The notes: generated from the sequence alone by a model not told the origin. Numbered from the stretch's first letter, positions 10,886 through 21,480 are shown. The stretch: DNA of 64,000 nt from Takakia lepidozioides (GCA_030704615.1 CM060732.1:35383053-35447052), one strand, 5' to 3'. Program-made: numbers and translations.

Positions 10886-11449
10886 CATGAACTATGTAAT
10901 GTGGTATGTGGATGACCATGATTTGAAATGTGTAATTCACATCAATTCGTCGGCTGTGCAATGATATGGCCTCCAACTATACGGAGTGAGGTCTGAGTGA
11001 CAACTTTTAGGTAGTGCACATTTGTCATTGCACCGTTCGAAGTCTACATGTCTTGCTGTCGCTATGCACTACAATCATCTTTTGAAGATGATCATAACTC
11101 TCATTGTTATTTGAGGAGGGAGGAAGTCTTCTCGTGGCAGCCTTTATGGCGCACACTTTGTGAGGATATTTTGTCGTCTTCGTAATTGTAAAAGTGAAAC
11201 AAACATTTGTAATTGCACAATGTTGGATGCTGCAATTGTAGGCCTCAACGCTCGTCTTGATTCTATTTAGGCAAGATTCCCTGCATTAATTCCACGGTCA
11301 TAGGACCATCCACGGTTATAGGCGGCGCATGTTAATGCTGACGTGGCAGTTGACGGACAGTGCCACGTCATCATTTACCGCACATCAGCATGCTGACATG
11401 ACGCTCACGCCACGTCAGCATGTGTGCAGGCTCACGCCACGTCACTCCT
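10886..11449. other. MULE right subterminal DNA, no gene seen
   Basis: Downstream of the transposase stop there is 3' untranslated-like, AT-rich DNA to about 11270, then several CCACGTCA and TGACGTGGC repeats (about 11335-11445) like those at the left end. I see no coding sequence. Confidence 0.6.
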
Positions 11450-11491
11450 GCGTGAGCGTACGCTCGCGCGCTCACGTGCAACGCTCACGCC
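11450..11491 (-). repeat. MULE terminal inverted repeat, right
   Basis: Reverse complement of the left terminus: GCGTGAGCG, CGCGCGCTCACGTG and GCTCACGCC. The final 12 bases before the target duplication have no clear counterpart at the left end. Confidence 0.7.
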
Positions 11492-11503
11492 ATTGCGTCG
11501 TTG

Positions 11504-11514
11504 CACTAGCAGCA
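11504..11514 (+). repeat. Target-site duplication of the MULE, right copy
   Basis: CACTAGCAGCA, identical to 1751-1761. The gypsy element continues directly with TTCACAGCGGCAGTGAG, which is the sequence following the same motif in copy B at about 52726. Confidence 0.85.
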
Positions 11515-11781
11515 TTCACAGCGGCAGTGAGTTGGCCTAGAGAGTTGCTTGGGGCAACGCTCATCAGAGGATTACCACCTCCAGAGAGCAGGATGACATG
11601 TATGGTATGGCGGAGTTGCCTACCATGGTTGCTCAGACTCCATTGGGGGCACGAGCACGGATTTGCATCGGATTGCTGATCGACGAGTGCAACAAGCCTG
11701 GGTGGAGGCTTTTGTACCGTCAAGATGAGGAGAGTGCGGGGATTGCACCAGGACCACCTCAGTTTCTCCATTGGATACCAC

Positions 11782-12735
11782 ACCTATTGTGTGGCAGGTA
11801 TCCGGATGAAGGCATTTGTCTTCTAAACTTGTTTGGCGGGATCAGCACCGGATTGGCTGTTGTGTTACAGGCAGGTGTATGAGTTGGGCGTTATCTGTAT
11901 GTGGAGAGGGAGACTGCATGTCGCGTTTCACTTTGCCATGTTGCTCATGGTGCAGCGGTACCCTAATTTTTGTCGGTGTCTGCAATTCGTGGATTAAGCA
12001 GGCCTTGCCAGCAGACATTTCGTTGCTGGGGGGCGCATGATTTGGAGCGGGTTGGCTCCATTGATTTGTAGTGGCAGTTTGGCCCTGCCAAGGGCATCAT
12101 CAGCCGGCATGGCAATGATGGATTGCGAGACTCGAGGTCGGGTCTGTTTTGGGAGATGGTGCGGGTTTTGCGCCACTTGCAGCTTCATCAAGCTGTATCT
12201 CCAGCATACATCTTGGAGAATGTGCCACTGATGGGCGATTCTCGGGCCAGGGTGATGGCCAGTGTGCATCAAGTCGGTTGTGGCTTGGGTCAGCAGTGTT
12301 GCTAGATGCAGCTACAGTGGGGTCACGGGCTCATCGTCCACGCTATGGTGGACTAACTTGATGCCACCCGCACTGCTCAAGCGTGCATTTGATGGGGTGC
12401 AGTGGCCAGCACATCTCACAGTGGATAGCATTCTGGACACAGGGAGGCAGTCTCAACATATGAGACACAATAACCGTTCGCCTTTGGCAGTGGTCAACAA
12501 GGTGGGTCAACCACGAGCAGCATTACCCACACTGCTCAGCTTCCCAGGATCGCATGCTTTCCGGGATAGTGGACCTGGCCTCCTATGGGATGCTCAGTTG
12601 CAGCAGTTAGTGGAGCCTAATGCTGACGAGCGTGAGCGGGCAATGGGTTTTACCACTGGTACCACGGCGGTGTCTCTCTTTCTGAGGCATCACGTCATCA
12701 AGTGTTGGGGCAAGCAATGGATCTCAATTGCTTGA
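11782..12735 (+). pseudogene. C5-cytosine DNA methyltransferase domain inside gypsy copy A
   Basis: The domain would transfer methyl groups from SAM to cytosine in DNA. Motif I reads LNLFGGISTGLAVVLQAG (about 11820-11880); the motif IV PCQ region is present at about 12082-12105 but out of frame. Motif VI (YILENVPLMGDSRARV) lies at 12206-12254, motif VIII (RAHRPRYGG) near 12327-12350, and the C-terminal motif X region begins MGFTTGTTAVS near 12643 and is then frameshifted. Copy A preserves CGA where copy B has TGA (53350), giving GLRDSRSGL after motif IV. Synteny with copy B is complete. Confidence 0.8.
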
Positions 12736-13048
12736 CCTGGATTATCAGCTTGGCTCTGCTGAGCAACGCAGAGTGCGGAGTACACTTCCCTCGATGGTCT
12801 CTCTGCCTACCGAGACGGTACAGGCAGTGAGTGGGGGCGAGCATGTGAGGACCACGGGGTGCATGCATCCATGGCACACGTGGGAGGTGCTCGAGGTTCA
12901 GAGGGAGTTGGCAGCCAAGGCGGCTGTGATGATGAGGTTGGGGATTCTTCTCGGGTTGAGGAGGTCCTCAAGGATGAGATGATGGGGCAGGGATGAGGCC
13001 TTGTCATTGACTGAGCAGGCATGGAGTACTGCTCAAGAGGTTGCAACA

Positions 13049-13057
13049 TAGCAACCA
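13049..13057 (+). promoter_or_regulatory. Shared in-frame TAG-CAACCA between methyltransferase and reverse transcriptase (copy A)
   Basis: TAG at 13049-13051 is followed by CAACCA. Copy B has the identical stop and context at 54277-54285. The context fits the UAG-CARYYA readthrough consensus. The open frame continues after the stop towards reverse transcriptase. A shared ancestral nonsense mutation is the alternative. Confidence 0.45.
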
Positions 13058-13089
13058 CTGGACGCGTCCTCTACCTCTAAGCCCACTGG

Positions 13090-14500
13090 ACTTAAGGTTG
13101 CAGTTACGGAGGACAATTGGGAGCCTGACATTGGACCCATTGTCACCGGAGGAGAGAGACGACGTATACGGCGGTTCCTGAGGGCTTACAGGAATTGCTT
13201 TGCCTTCAGTTTGAAAGACTTGGGAGCACTGAAGGGTCAAGAGATCCGTATTGAGTTGGCCACTGACACGCCAATCTTTCGGAGACCCTATAGATACAGT
13301 GACATGGAGAGGTCTTTGATTCAGATGAGGACTCAAGATCTCTGGGAGGCAGGTTTGGTGGAGCTCTTTGGTGGAGAGTATGCTTCAGCCACAGTGATGC
13401 CAGCCAAGAAGGATGTCTATGCAATTGGACGGAGAGACGTATGTGCGGTGATTACCGGCCTGTAAATCGTCAGACCAAGTCCGATAAGTATGCCATGCCA
13501 ACACCAGAGGAGATCTTTGATGCCATCGGGCATGCTAAGGCCTTTAGCACTTTGGATTTACGATCCGGATATCACCAGTTGCCAATCAAGGAGGCGGACA
13601 AGCAGAAGACGGCATTCTGGGGGATCAATGAGCACGGCAAGGATTGCCTATATCAGTGGCGGTTCTTACCATTTGGGCTTAAGAATGCTCCTGCAGAGTT
13701 TCAGAGAGTCATGGAGGATTCTAGCAGGGGTGGACTTTGCTCGGTGCTACATAGATGACATCATCATCTTTAGTGTTACGATGGAGGAGCATGAGAGACC
13801 CTTCAGGTGGTATTGGAGCGCTTGAGAGCGCACGGATTGAAGTTGCATCCGGGGAAGTGCAAGTTTTTCCACAACCAGATTGAGTATCTGGGTCACATGA
13901 TATATCCTGGAGGATTGGGGATACAGCAGACTAAGGTAGAGGCCATTGCACAAATTCCACGCCCCACGGATGTGAGCCGAGTTCGAGCTTTCATGGGGTT
14001 GGCAAACTATTATAGACGGTTTGTCAAGGGATTTAGTACCATTGCAAAGGCTCTAACCAAGCTGACCAAGGTGGACCAAGAGTGGCAGTGGGAAGATGAG
14101 CAGGAACGAGCTTTTCAAGAGCTCAAGACGAGGTTGACCTCGGCGCCTATCCTCACACAGGTGGATGATGAGGGAAGAGAGTTCGTAGTGGCTTATGCTA
14201 GCCGCTCGAACAACGCTGCAGAGGCTAAGTACAGCTCATATGAGGGAGAGTGCTTAGCTGCAGTGTGGGCCGTGACACACTTCAGGTGCTATCTATACGA
14301 CAATCTTTTCACCCTTGTCACGGATCACCAGCCACTCAAGTGGTTGATGGAGTCAGACAAGCTTACGGGGAAGCTTGCACGGTGGGCACTCATACTCCAG
14401 GAGTATGACTTTCAGGTTTTGCATCGACCGGGTTTGGTCAATCGGGATGCGGATGGATTGAGTCGCAATCCATGCATGAGCCAGCAGGATGACACTGGAG
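13090..14500 (+). pseudogene. Reverse transcriptase and RNase H (copy A)
   Basis: The reverse transcriptase shows CGDYRPVNRQT, FSTLDLRSGYHQ, FLPFGLKNAP and the catalytic YIDDIIIFS. RNase H follows with YSSYEGECLA and TDHQPLKWL. Frameshifts lie near 13423 (one G lost relative to copy B) and near 13715-13800. An in-frame deletion of 24 residues at about 14155 removes the segment with the first RNase H aspartate (copy B keeps LHTDWSMLGLGAVL). Domain identity is secure; the enzyme is dead. Confidence 0.9.
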
Positions 14501-14679
14501 CTCGTGGCATGGTGAGACGGACGAGGAGATGGTGCCGGGATGGCACGCATCTGCATTTTTGTGTATCTTGGCATCGGGGAGGTCAGGTTGGACCTACAAC
14601 AGGGATGACTGTAGACGGAGTGTCTGAGGACCCTGAGGCTAGTGATGAGTCAGGTGGTGCCAGAGATATACATGAGGAT

Positions 14680-15802
14680 TTTTGTGTTGGACTACCTCCG
14701 CACGGGAGACACGCAGCCACTGTGACTGCCAGGGAGAGGGATCGGATCCTGCAACGAGCCAAGAGGTTCAAGTGGGAGGGGATACACCTACTTCGAGTGT
14801 AGGAGGATGGTCGGGTGAGGATTGTGCCTCACCCCACACAGCGTGCACGGTTAGTGCGCATGCCCATGAGGAGTTGGGGCATTTTGGAGTGCGACGCACT
14901 CACAGTTTACTGCAGGGGCAGTATTGGTGGCGTGGTATGCATACAGAGGTGCAACAGTTCGTGGCTAGGTGCATGGTGTGTGACAGGGTGCGTGCTTCAT
15001 TCAAAACCCCTACACCACAGTTGCATCCTTTACCAATCATGGGATTGGGCTACAAGTGGAGTCTTGACTTCGCAGGGCCGTTGCCACTGACTATGCGCCA
15101 CCACAGATATGTGTTGGTGATGGTGAGCACTTCTCCAAGTGGATTGAGTTGGTTCCATTGCCTGACAAGGCTAGTGAGGGGGCTGCGTATGCATTCTTGG
15201 ATCGTGTGCTTAGCCGATTTGGTGCTCCAGCTGAGGTACTCACGGACCAAGGGAGAGAGTTCTTGGGGGAGTTTCAGGCTTTGTGTGATAAAGCCTTGAT
15301 AGACCACCGCACCACTTCTCGGGATCATCCTGAGGCCAATGGCTTAGCAGAGAGAGTTGTTCAGACGGTGAAGAGGGGTTTGCGCAAGTATGGCTTGCAG
15401 AAGGGACACCTAGGAGATTGGGATCTTCAGGTTCCTTGGTTAGCCATGGGCTACAGGTTCAGCAAACAAGCATCACTTGCCTCTTCTCACCATATTTTCC
15501 TTCTCTTTGGCCGAGAGCCGGATTTGCCTGCAGCCATTCATAGGGACACTGCTCAAGTCCTTAACCTTGACGATCCGGATGTGTGGGTACGTGCATGTGA
15601 TCAGCGTGTAGAGTTGTTCAAGAAAGTCATGCCCATGGCTTTTGAGAACCTTGCCATTGCACAGCACCGTGATACGTTGAGGTATGCCACTATACGTGGT
15701 GATATCATCCTGGGGTTCGGAGGTTTAGCCCTGGTGACTATGTTTATTTGCAGCAGACTGCTCCTACGACTCTGGATGTTACTGCAGGGCGTGTTATTCT
15801 GA
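14680..15802 (+). pseudogene. Ty3/gypsy integrase (copy A)
   Basis: The zinc-binding part (HAHEELGHFGVRR ... CMVC) is at about 14858-14980 with a frameshift. The catalytic core shows DFAGPLPL (first Asp), LTDQGREF (second Asp) and DHPEANGLAERV (the Glu), all intact in this copy. The open stretch at 15149-15802 covers most of the core and C-terminal domain through AQHRDTLRYATIRG, then a frameshift leads to a tail with PGDYVYLQQ in copy B. There is no chromodomain; a PHD finger follows instead. Confidence 0.85.
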
Positions 15803-15854
15803 GGGTTCGAGAGGTGTTGCCCAGGGGTCCTGATCTTGGAGGGTCGGGGATGGC

Positions 15855-16100
15855 ATGACTTGGAAGGACCATGTGCGTAATTGTGCGCCATGTCACCTTC
15901 CCAATGTCGATGGCAGAGTTGACCCAAACTTGGCAGTGGTACCTGCAGGTTTGAGGTGCATGCTCTGTGGGTCTGCCAAAGGGGCAGCCACCATGCTGGT
16001 GTGTGATCGATGCTCAAGGGGTTGACATATGGGATGCTTGACACCACCTCTTGAGAAGGTTCCTTACGGAGATTGGTTGTGTCCACACTGCTTGGGATAG
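15855..16100 (+). pseudogene. PHD-type zinc finger at the 3' end of gypsy copy A
   Basis: An 82-codon stretch beginning MTWKDHVRNCAPCHLPNVDG has the Cys4-His-Cys3 order CMLC, CDRC, HMGC and CPHC, with a W two residues before the penultimate Cys (GDWLCPHC), as in PHD fingers that bind histone H3 tails. The Trp expected before HMGC is TGA (16023-16025), a one-base nonsense change; copy C has TGG there. A frameshift separates it from integrase in this copy. It takes the place a chromodomain occupies in chromoviruses, so a targeting role is a reasonable inference. Confidence 0.75.
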
Positions 16101-16357
16101 TGGCAGTGGACATGACTGGAGGCAGCTAACAAGACATGGAGGCCAAGCTCATAGGAGTCAATACATGAGATCCCAAGCTCAAGTCACATGTTGCAAGACG
16201 GCGACTAACGATGGGGCAACTCTTGCACCCGGCCTCTTGATCTATCGAGTTTGAGTGCAGTAGGGATAGTGGTGGAGGACTTATTGAGGCTATGGTCACT
16301 ATCACATCTTGTGGCTATTTGGACTTAGAGGGACCTAAGCACCAGCTAGGGGGCGAT

Positions 16358-16865
16358 TGTGTGGACAAGTGACTGCCATAGTGGGCAGCATAGTGGTAGC
16401 CTAGTGACTGACTAGTTGTAGCCTAGTGGTTGGACTAGTGGCTGGACTAGTGGTGGACTAGTGGTATACTAGTGTGTGGTGTGCACATGTGTTGTGTGGT
16501 TTTGGACAGCGATGTAGTTTGTGTAGCAATATGTATGCGCACGACAGCTGTCAAGTTATTTTACCACTAGTGTGAAACTAGCTAGGAAATAGCTAGCTTT
16601 TACATATTGACATTTGGGATTGGCCCAAGTGTCAATCCAGGGGTCAAGGCAGATTTAGGCCCTGGAGTGGTTATCTTCACGGCAAGCACGGGAGGCTCAT
16701 CTTTCTCGAGTTGAGCCTCACCGCGCCTAGCTATGGCGCCGTAGTGTGGATTCTCCATGGCGTGGGGTGCACTTGGCTTGACTTGTATTTGAGTGATGAG
16801 GTTATATATGCATGAGTTTATGCTTCAGATTTGTGAGCTCGTGCTTGTATTCTTCTTCTTTATCA
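16358..16865 (+). repeat. 3' LTR of gypsy copy A
   Basis: It begins TGTGTGGAC just after the G-rich tract and ends TTCTTCTTTATCA. The same unit in reverse complement is at 45699-46204, and its last 326 bp are at 47096-47421. The 5' part has several CTAGTGG repeats; GTTATATATGCATG near 16800 may be the TATA region. Confidence 0.85.
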
Positions 16866-16866
16866 T

Positions 16867-17054
16867 TGTGTGGACTAGTGACTGCCATAGTGGGCAGCAT
16901 AGTGGCAGCCTAGTGACTGACTAGTTGTAGCCTAGTGGTTGGACTAGTGGCTGGACTAGTGGTGGACTAGTGGTATACTAGTGTGTGGTGTGCACATGTG
17001 TTGTGTGGTTTTGGACAGCGATGTAGTTGTGTAGCGATATGTATGCGCATGACA
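16867..17054 (+). repeat. Partial second LTR directly after the 3' LTR
   Basis: One base after the LTR end, the LTR start (TGTGTGGACTAGTGACTG) repeats and runs until GCGCATGACA, then stops. Copy C has the same LTR-T-partial LTR structure with the same end point. Confidence 0.8.
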
Positions 17055-18010
17055 CAGTCAAGGTCGCACGCAAGTTGTCAAAATTCGGCAGCATAAACGG
17101 AAGCTGGACGTGCTCCTTATCGAAGATTTCGCATCTTTATCTCTGCAACTCTCTCTCTATCATTCTCTCCAAACGTTGCAGTGAACTTGGACATGAACGC
17201 TTCAAAATAGTATAGTAAATGCGAATTTTTCTCTAATAGCGGGGCAAACCAAGATAGGGCAGTGCCTGATAGAAAGGTGCCTACGAATCCCACTTGAATA
17301 CCTTCATCATAGTAGCGTTGTGGATATAGTCGTAGGAACAATCGTACTTGTTGAACAAAACCGCGAAATCTTGATCTCGTCCTATCAAATTTCTCGGGCA
17401 TGCTGACCTTAGGTTCCCTTGTAATCTGTTGAAGATTTGGAGGAACCGTTGCAGTAGGATTTGTTGTAGTAGGGACTCGTAAGGTTGAAGATCCATTGTT
17501 CGACTCCTTCAACTCTGAAATTTGTTGTTGCAAATTGTTGAGAGCATTGCCAAGGTCTTGAGACTGATCAACTTGTAGTTGGGCAGTAGAGGCACGAAGT
17601 TCTTGCATCTGGAGCTGAAGACTCTGCAACGTGGCAACCATTTCCGCAAATGTGTCTTCCATCTTAACTAACTAAGGAACAAACTTTAGTCTCGCCAAAC
17701 TGTCAAGGACGAGAACATGACTGAACACAAACAAGAGATAAGACTAGAGGTACAAGGCTAGACAAGAAGTCAAGGTCGGCGTGGCCGAATGCACGATGAG
17801 TAAATAATAATCAAGACGATCTTTATAACAATGAACAAGAGTACAATATATTGGAACACCACTTGAATACTGGAATGCTGAAAACTGAACTGGAGTACTA
17901 GATATTGGAAACTGGGCTAGGGTACTGGAAACTGGAAATAAGAGTAGCTTGAACTGGTGTTGGCGAGACTGAAGAGTGTCAAGTCTCGCCTCCTATATAT
18001 AGGTGTCAAG
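17055..18010 (-). mobile_element. Chromovirus-type gypsy fragment E (5' LTR piece and gag)
   Basis: Read on the minus strand, it starts with LTR-like DNA containing CTATATATAGG (about 17990), passes through AGTTTGGCGAGAC, where a primer-binding site might lie, and enters gag at 17662. It is cut on the left by the junction with copy A at 17054. It lies head to head with fragment D, and the gag parts of D and E form an inverted repeat. Confidence 0.7.
17117..17662 (-). pseudogene. Gag N-terminal part (fragment E)
   Basis: 181 open codons starting MEDTFAEMVATLQ, with a heptad-like N-terminus (LQSLQLQMQELRAST) suggesting a coiled coil, then the retrotransposon gag region PEKFDRTRSRFRGF ... GTALSWFAPLLEKNS ... 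FTATFGENDRERVAEIKM. It is truncated where it meets the gypsy copy A LTR. The same segment is encoded on the plus strand at about 18015-18290. Confidence 0.8.
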
Positions 18011-18800
18011 TCTTCATACCCGAGAAATTTGACGGGACGAGATCAAGATTTCGCGGTTTTGTTCAATAAGTACAATTGTTCTTACGACTACATCCACAAC
18101 GTTACCCTGATGAAGGTATTCAAGTAGGATTCGTGGGCACCCTTCTATCAGGCACTGCCCTATCTTGGTTTGCACCGCTATTAGAGAAAAATTTGCATTC
18201 ACTATACTATTTTAAAGCGTTCATGTCCGAGTTCACTGCAACGTTTGGAGAGAATGATAGAGAGAGAGTTGCAGAGACAAAGATGTGAAATCTTCCACAA
18301 GGAGCACGTCCAGCTTTCGTTTATGATGTCGAATTTTGACAATTTGCGTACGACCTCGACTGGAATGAGAAGAGTCTCATTAGTCAGTTTCAATGTGGCC
18401 TAAAAGAGGATGTAAAAGATTTGTTACTGACAATGCCAAATGTGAATACATTGAGCGAATTCATCACCCAAGTCATTGCATGCGATAATCGTTTGTTCGA
18501 AAGACGTCAAGAGAAACGATCTGGATGGTCGACGACGCACCATGCCGCTGCTACTACGGCACCAAACATAACGATCCATCAAACATCCGGTAATGATCCT
18601 ATGCAGATTGATGCTGTCCGATTCAAACCATTGACGCCACAAGAAAAACATAAATGACGCTCGAATGGATTATGCATTTATTGCGGAGAAGACGATCACA
18701 TATCATTAAACTGCCCCAACAAGAGAAGATTCAAAGCTCAGGGCACAACTCAAGTGTTCGATACGAGGAGGTCGAAAAACGAAGATGTCCAGTTACAGTA
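18011..18800 (+). pseudogene. Gag with one zinc knuckle (fragment D)
   Basis: It covers the gag core from PEKFDGTRSRFRGF through GTALSWFAPLLEKNL and GLKEDVKDLLL to the knuckle CIYCGEDDHISLNC (about 18678-18720). In-frame stops occur at about 18288, 18340 and 18655, and the 5' end is missing. Confidence 0.75.
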
Positions 18801-18839
18801 GGGACCATGCGGCTAGACACCCCAAATTCCTCAAAAAAA

Positions 18840-19205
18840 AAAGGTCTTTTTCTACCTCCAGACCCTGTACCTTGTTTCACAGTTCCAGTAAAGATCAGGA
18901 TGCAAAATCGAGATATCTCCATAGAAGCACTTTTGGACTCGGGCGCTTCAGCATGTTTTATTGACAAAGATTTTGCGAAACAACATAATTTAACGCTCGT
19001 AAAGAAGAAATTTTCGGCCCCTCTTGAAGTCATCGATGGACGACCGTTAGCATCAGGAAATATTGACCATGAAAGTCGACCCCTTGAAGTGAAGCTTAAT
19101 AATCAAGCATCACAAATTGTTTTCAATGTCATCCAGTCTCCAACGGATCTTGTGATCCTTGGACTTCCCTGGTTTGTACTTCATAATCCTGACATCGACT
19201 GGTGA
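18840..19205 (+). pseudogene. Aspartic protease (fragment D)
   Basis: ALLDSGASACFIDKDFAK is the active-site segment, followed by the flap-like region and ILGLPWFVLHNPDIDW, the classic protease C-terminus of Ty3/gypsy elements. The last part is open; upstream it joins a frameshifted gag. Confidence 0.8.
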
Positions 19206-19329
19206 TCATGAAAATTTTTGGCAGGACACAAATGCAAAAGTACCAAAGGTATTCAACCTCTGTTTCTTAGAGCTAGAGCCTTCATGAAAGCTACGAAGAA
19301 AGACGTAACATTTGCACTTTATGCAAATC

Positions 19330-20090
19330 CAATCAAAACCACAACAGACCAAGGTACTTCGACATTACCTACTCAATATCAAGATTTTAAGGATGTTTTT
19401 GAGAAGAAAAATGCAGACATGTTGCCAGAACATCAATCTTATGATTGTGAAATTGAGTTACAAGAAGGAGTTCAACCATCATTCGGCCCAATCTATAATT
19501 TATCTCAGACAGAGCTAGCTGCTTTACGCGAATACATTGATGAAAATTTGTCAAAGAATTTCATTTGACATTCGAAATCACCCGTGAGAGCACCTATCTT
19601 ATTTGTGAAGAAGAAAGACGAATCGTTACGCATGTGTGTGGACTATCGTGGGCTCAACAAAGTCACTATAAAAAATCGTTACCTACTACCGCTGATTTTC
19701 AGACTCCTCGAATAACTTGGACGAGCAATTTTTTTTACAAAGATCGACTTGAGTTCACTGTCTATACCGATCACAAAAACCTCAAGTATTTTATGAGTGC
19801 TCGTGTTTTGAATCGACGTCAAGTGAGATGGAGTATGTCACTAGCAAGGTTTGATTTTGTTATTACATACCGTCCCGGACATCTTCAAGGAAATCCAGAT
19901 GTTCTTTCTCGACGATCGTATCTTGCGCCAAAAGAAGATGATGCAACTTTTGACCAACAGAAATCCATCATCTTGAAACGAACAATTCTCCAATTGAATA
20001 TCTTATTCATGTCCACCTATGACGATGTAGAAATCATAAAGGAGATTCAGGAAGCACTGAAGAGCGACCAATTTGCGACGACACTATGAA
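19330..20090 (+). pseudogene. Reverse transcriptase remnant joined to RNase H (fragment D)
   Basis: The N-terminal reverse transcriptase is recognisable (QDFKDVFEKKNADMLPEH, then [22 protein letters not shown]). Right after this the sequence continues with EFTVYTDHKNLKYFM and RPGHLQGNPDVLSRR, which belong to RNase H. The palm with the YIDD box is missing, so about a kilobase was deleted cleanly here. Confidence 0.8.
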
Positions 20091-20199
20091 GTCAACTAAA
20101 TCGACCTCGAGACAACCCACATGTTACAAACGACTTTGAATTCAAAGATGGCTTACTTTATTTCAAGGGACTTCTCTATGTACCTCCAGGACTTACACG

Positions 20200-21350
20200 A
20201 CTTCGAATTCTTCAAACATGTCATGATCTTCCGGCTGCAAGAGATTTCGGTTTTAACAAAACAATGGAATTGATATCCAGGAACTATTGGTGGCCGCAGG
20301 TGTGGAAACTCGAGATTTTTTTTGTAAAATCTTGTGACACCTATGCTAGGGCGAAGGGACCATGACATCGACGTTACGGCCTTCTTCAACCAATACCCAT
20401 TCCCAAAAGTCCATGGTCGTCCTTGTCTATGGACTTTATTACGGAACTTCCAATTTCTAAGACCACCGACTCAATCCTTGTTATTGTGGATTGTTTTACG
20501 AAAATGGCACATTTCATTCCATGTAATAAGACGGTTACTGGCGAGGAAACTGTAAGACTCTTCCTCAATAATATGTACCATATTCATGGACTCCCGAAGG
20601 ACATCGTATTTGATCGAGGACCACATTTCATATCAAATTTGTGGAGGGGATTATTTCACATATTGGATACTAAGATCAACCTCTCTACAGCTAATCATCC
20701 ACAAACTAATGGTCAAACCGAACGCGTAAACCAGATTTTGGAGCAATATCTTCGTTGTACGATAAATTATCACCAAGATAATTGGACGGACTTTTTGCCA
20801 TTAGCTGAGTTTGCCTACAACAACACTATACATTCTTTAACCAAGCAAACTCCATTTTTCTCCAATTATGGTCATCATCCTCGAGCAAACCCTTTCCACA
20901 TGAAAACTGTTGGAGCCCTGCTACAGAAAACCTTGCTACTTATCTTGCTACGATTCACAAGGAGTTTACATTCCGCCTCGCGGAAGCTCAAAAATAATAC
21001 AAGGTGTATGCAGATAAACATCGTCAACTCCAACCCCAGTTCAAGCTAGGAGATCGTGTGTGGCTTTTTCGACGGGACATACAAACCTCACGACCATCAA
21101 TGAAGTTGGATTATCAACGCCTGAGACCATTCAAAATTATTTGGCAAATAAATCAGATCAGTTTTCGGCTTGAACTCCCACGAAGTATGCTCATCCATCC
21201 AGTCATTCATGTTTTATTATTGGAGCTGTATGATCCATCGAATATTCCAGGGAGAGTCTCCGTACCACCTCCACCAATCGACATCAATCAGGAAATCGAG
21301 TATGAAGTCGACGAAGTCCTAGACTCTCGCATCAAGTATAAACCTCTTTA
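20200..21350 (+). pseudogene. Integrase (fragment D)
   Basis: The core carries SMDFITELP (first Asp), IVFDRGPHFIS (second Asp) and HPQTNGQTERVNQ (Glu), in a mostly open stretch at 20423-21049. The zinc-binding part is present in pieces upstream (NYWWPQVWK). The C-terminal part LGDRVWLFRRDIQT is in another frame at 21004-21351. Confidence 0.85.
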
Positions 21351-21472
21351 GTATTTCGTACATTGGAAAGGCTACGACATCAACGAACGAACGTGGGAAC
21401 CTTCATCCAACCTCGCCAATGCATCTGACAAAGTCCAAAAGTTTCATCAACGATATCCAGCTAAGCCCTGAG
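21285..21472 (+). pseudogene. Chromodomain at the integrase C-terminus (fragment D)
   Basis: IEYEVDEVLDSRIKYK, one stop at 21349-21351, then YFVHWKGYDINERTWEPS and a helix to FHQRYPAKP. This is the three-strand-plus-helix chromodomain pattern with its aromatic cage residues (Y, W, and the second W in TWEP). It would tether integration to methylated histone H3. Confidence 0.85.
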
Positions 21473-21480
21473 CTACACGT

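Larger units (their letters stand above)
1762..11503. mobile_element. 9.7 kb MULE transposon with a captured ParB-methyltransferase gene
   Basis: The boundaries come from comparison with intact copy B of the interrupted gypsy element and from the 11-bp duplication. The termini are related inverted repeats rich in CACGTGAGCGCG and CTCACGCCACGTCA. The element holds two divergent genes: a SWIM-finger MULE transposase (plus strand, 7557-10885) and a ten-exon gene with a ParB-like and an amino-methyltransferase-like domain (minus strand, 2444-7412). Both are broken by frameshifts. The extra gene fills about half the element and keeps well-formed introns, so it is not a random Pack-MULE exon fragment; it may be a standard second gene of this family. 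That last point is inference. Confidence 0.85.
11504..17054 (+). mobile_element. Ty3/gypsy copy A, 3' part (methyltransferase to LTR)
   Basis: This is the continuation of 1-1761 after the MULE. In order it holds a C5-cytosine methyltransferase, reverse transcriptase, RNase H, integrase, PHD finger, a G-rich polypurine tract (GCTAGGGGGCGA ending 16356), a 508-bp LTR and part of a second LTR. Of the copies here it is the only one showing integrase, PHD and LTR in uninterrupted order, so it defines the 3' architecture. Many single-base indels break the frames. Confidence 0.9.
18011..21480 (+). mobile_element. Chromodomain Ty3/gypsy fragment D (gag to chromodomain)
   Basis: A plus-strand element truncated in mid-gag: gag with a zinc knuckle, protease, start of reverse transcriptase, then a deletion straight into RNase H, integrase and a C-terminal chromodomain. 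Multiple stops and frameshifts. Presence of the chromodomain places it among chromoviruses, distinct from the PHD-bearing family of copies A, B and C. Confidence 0.85.
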
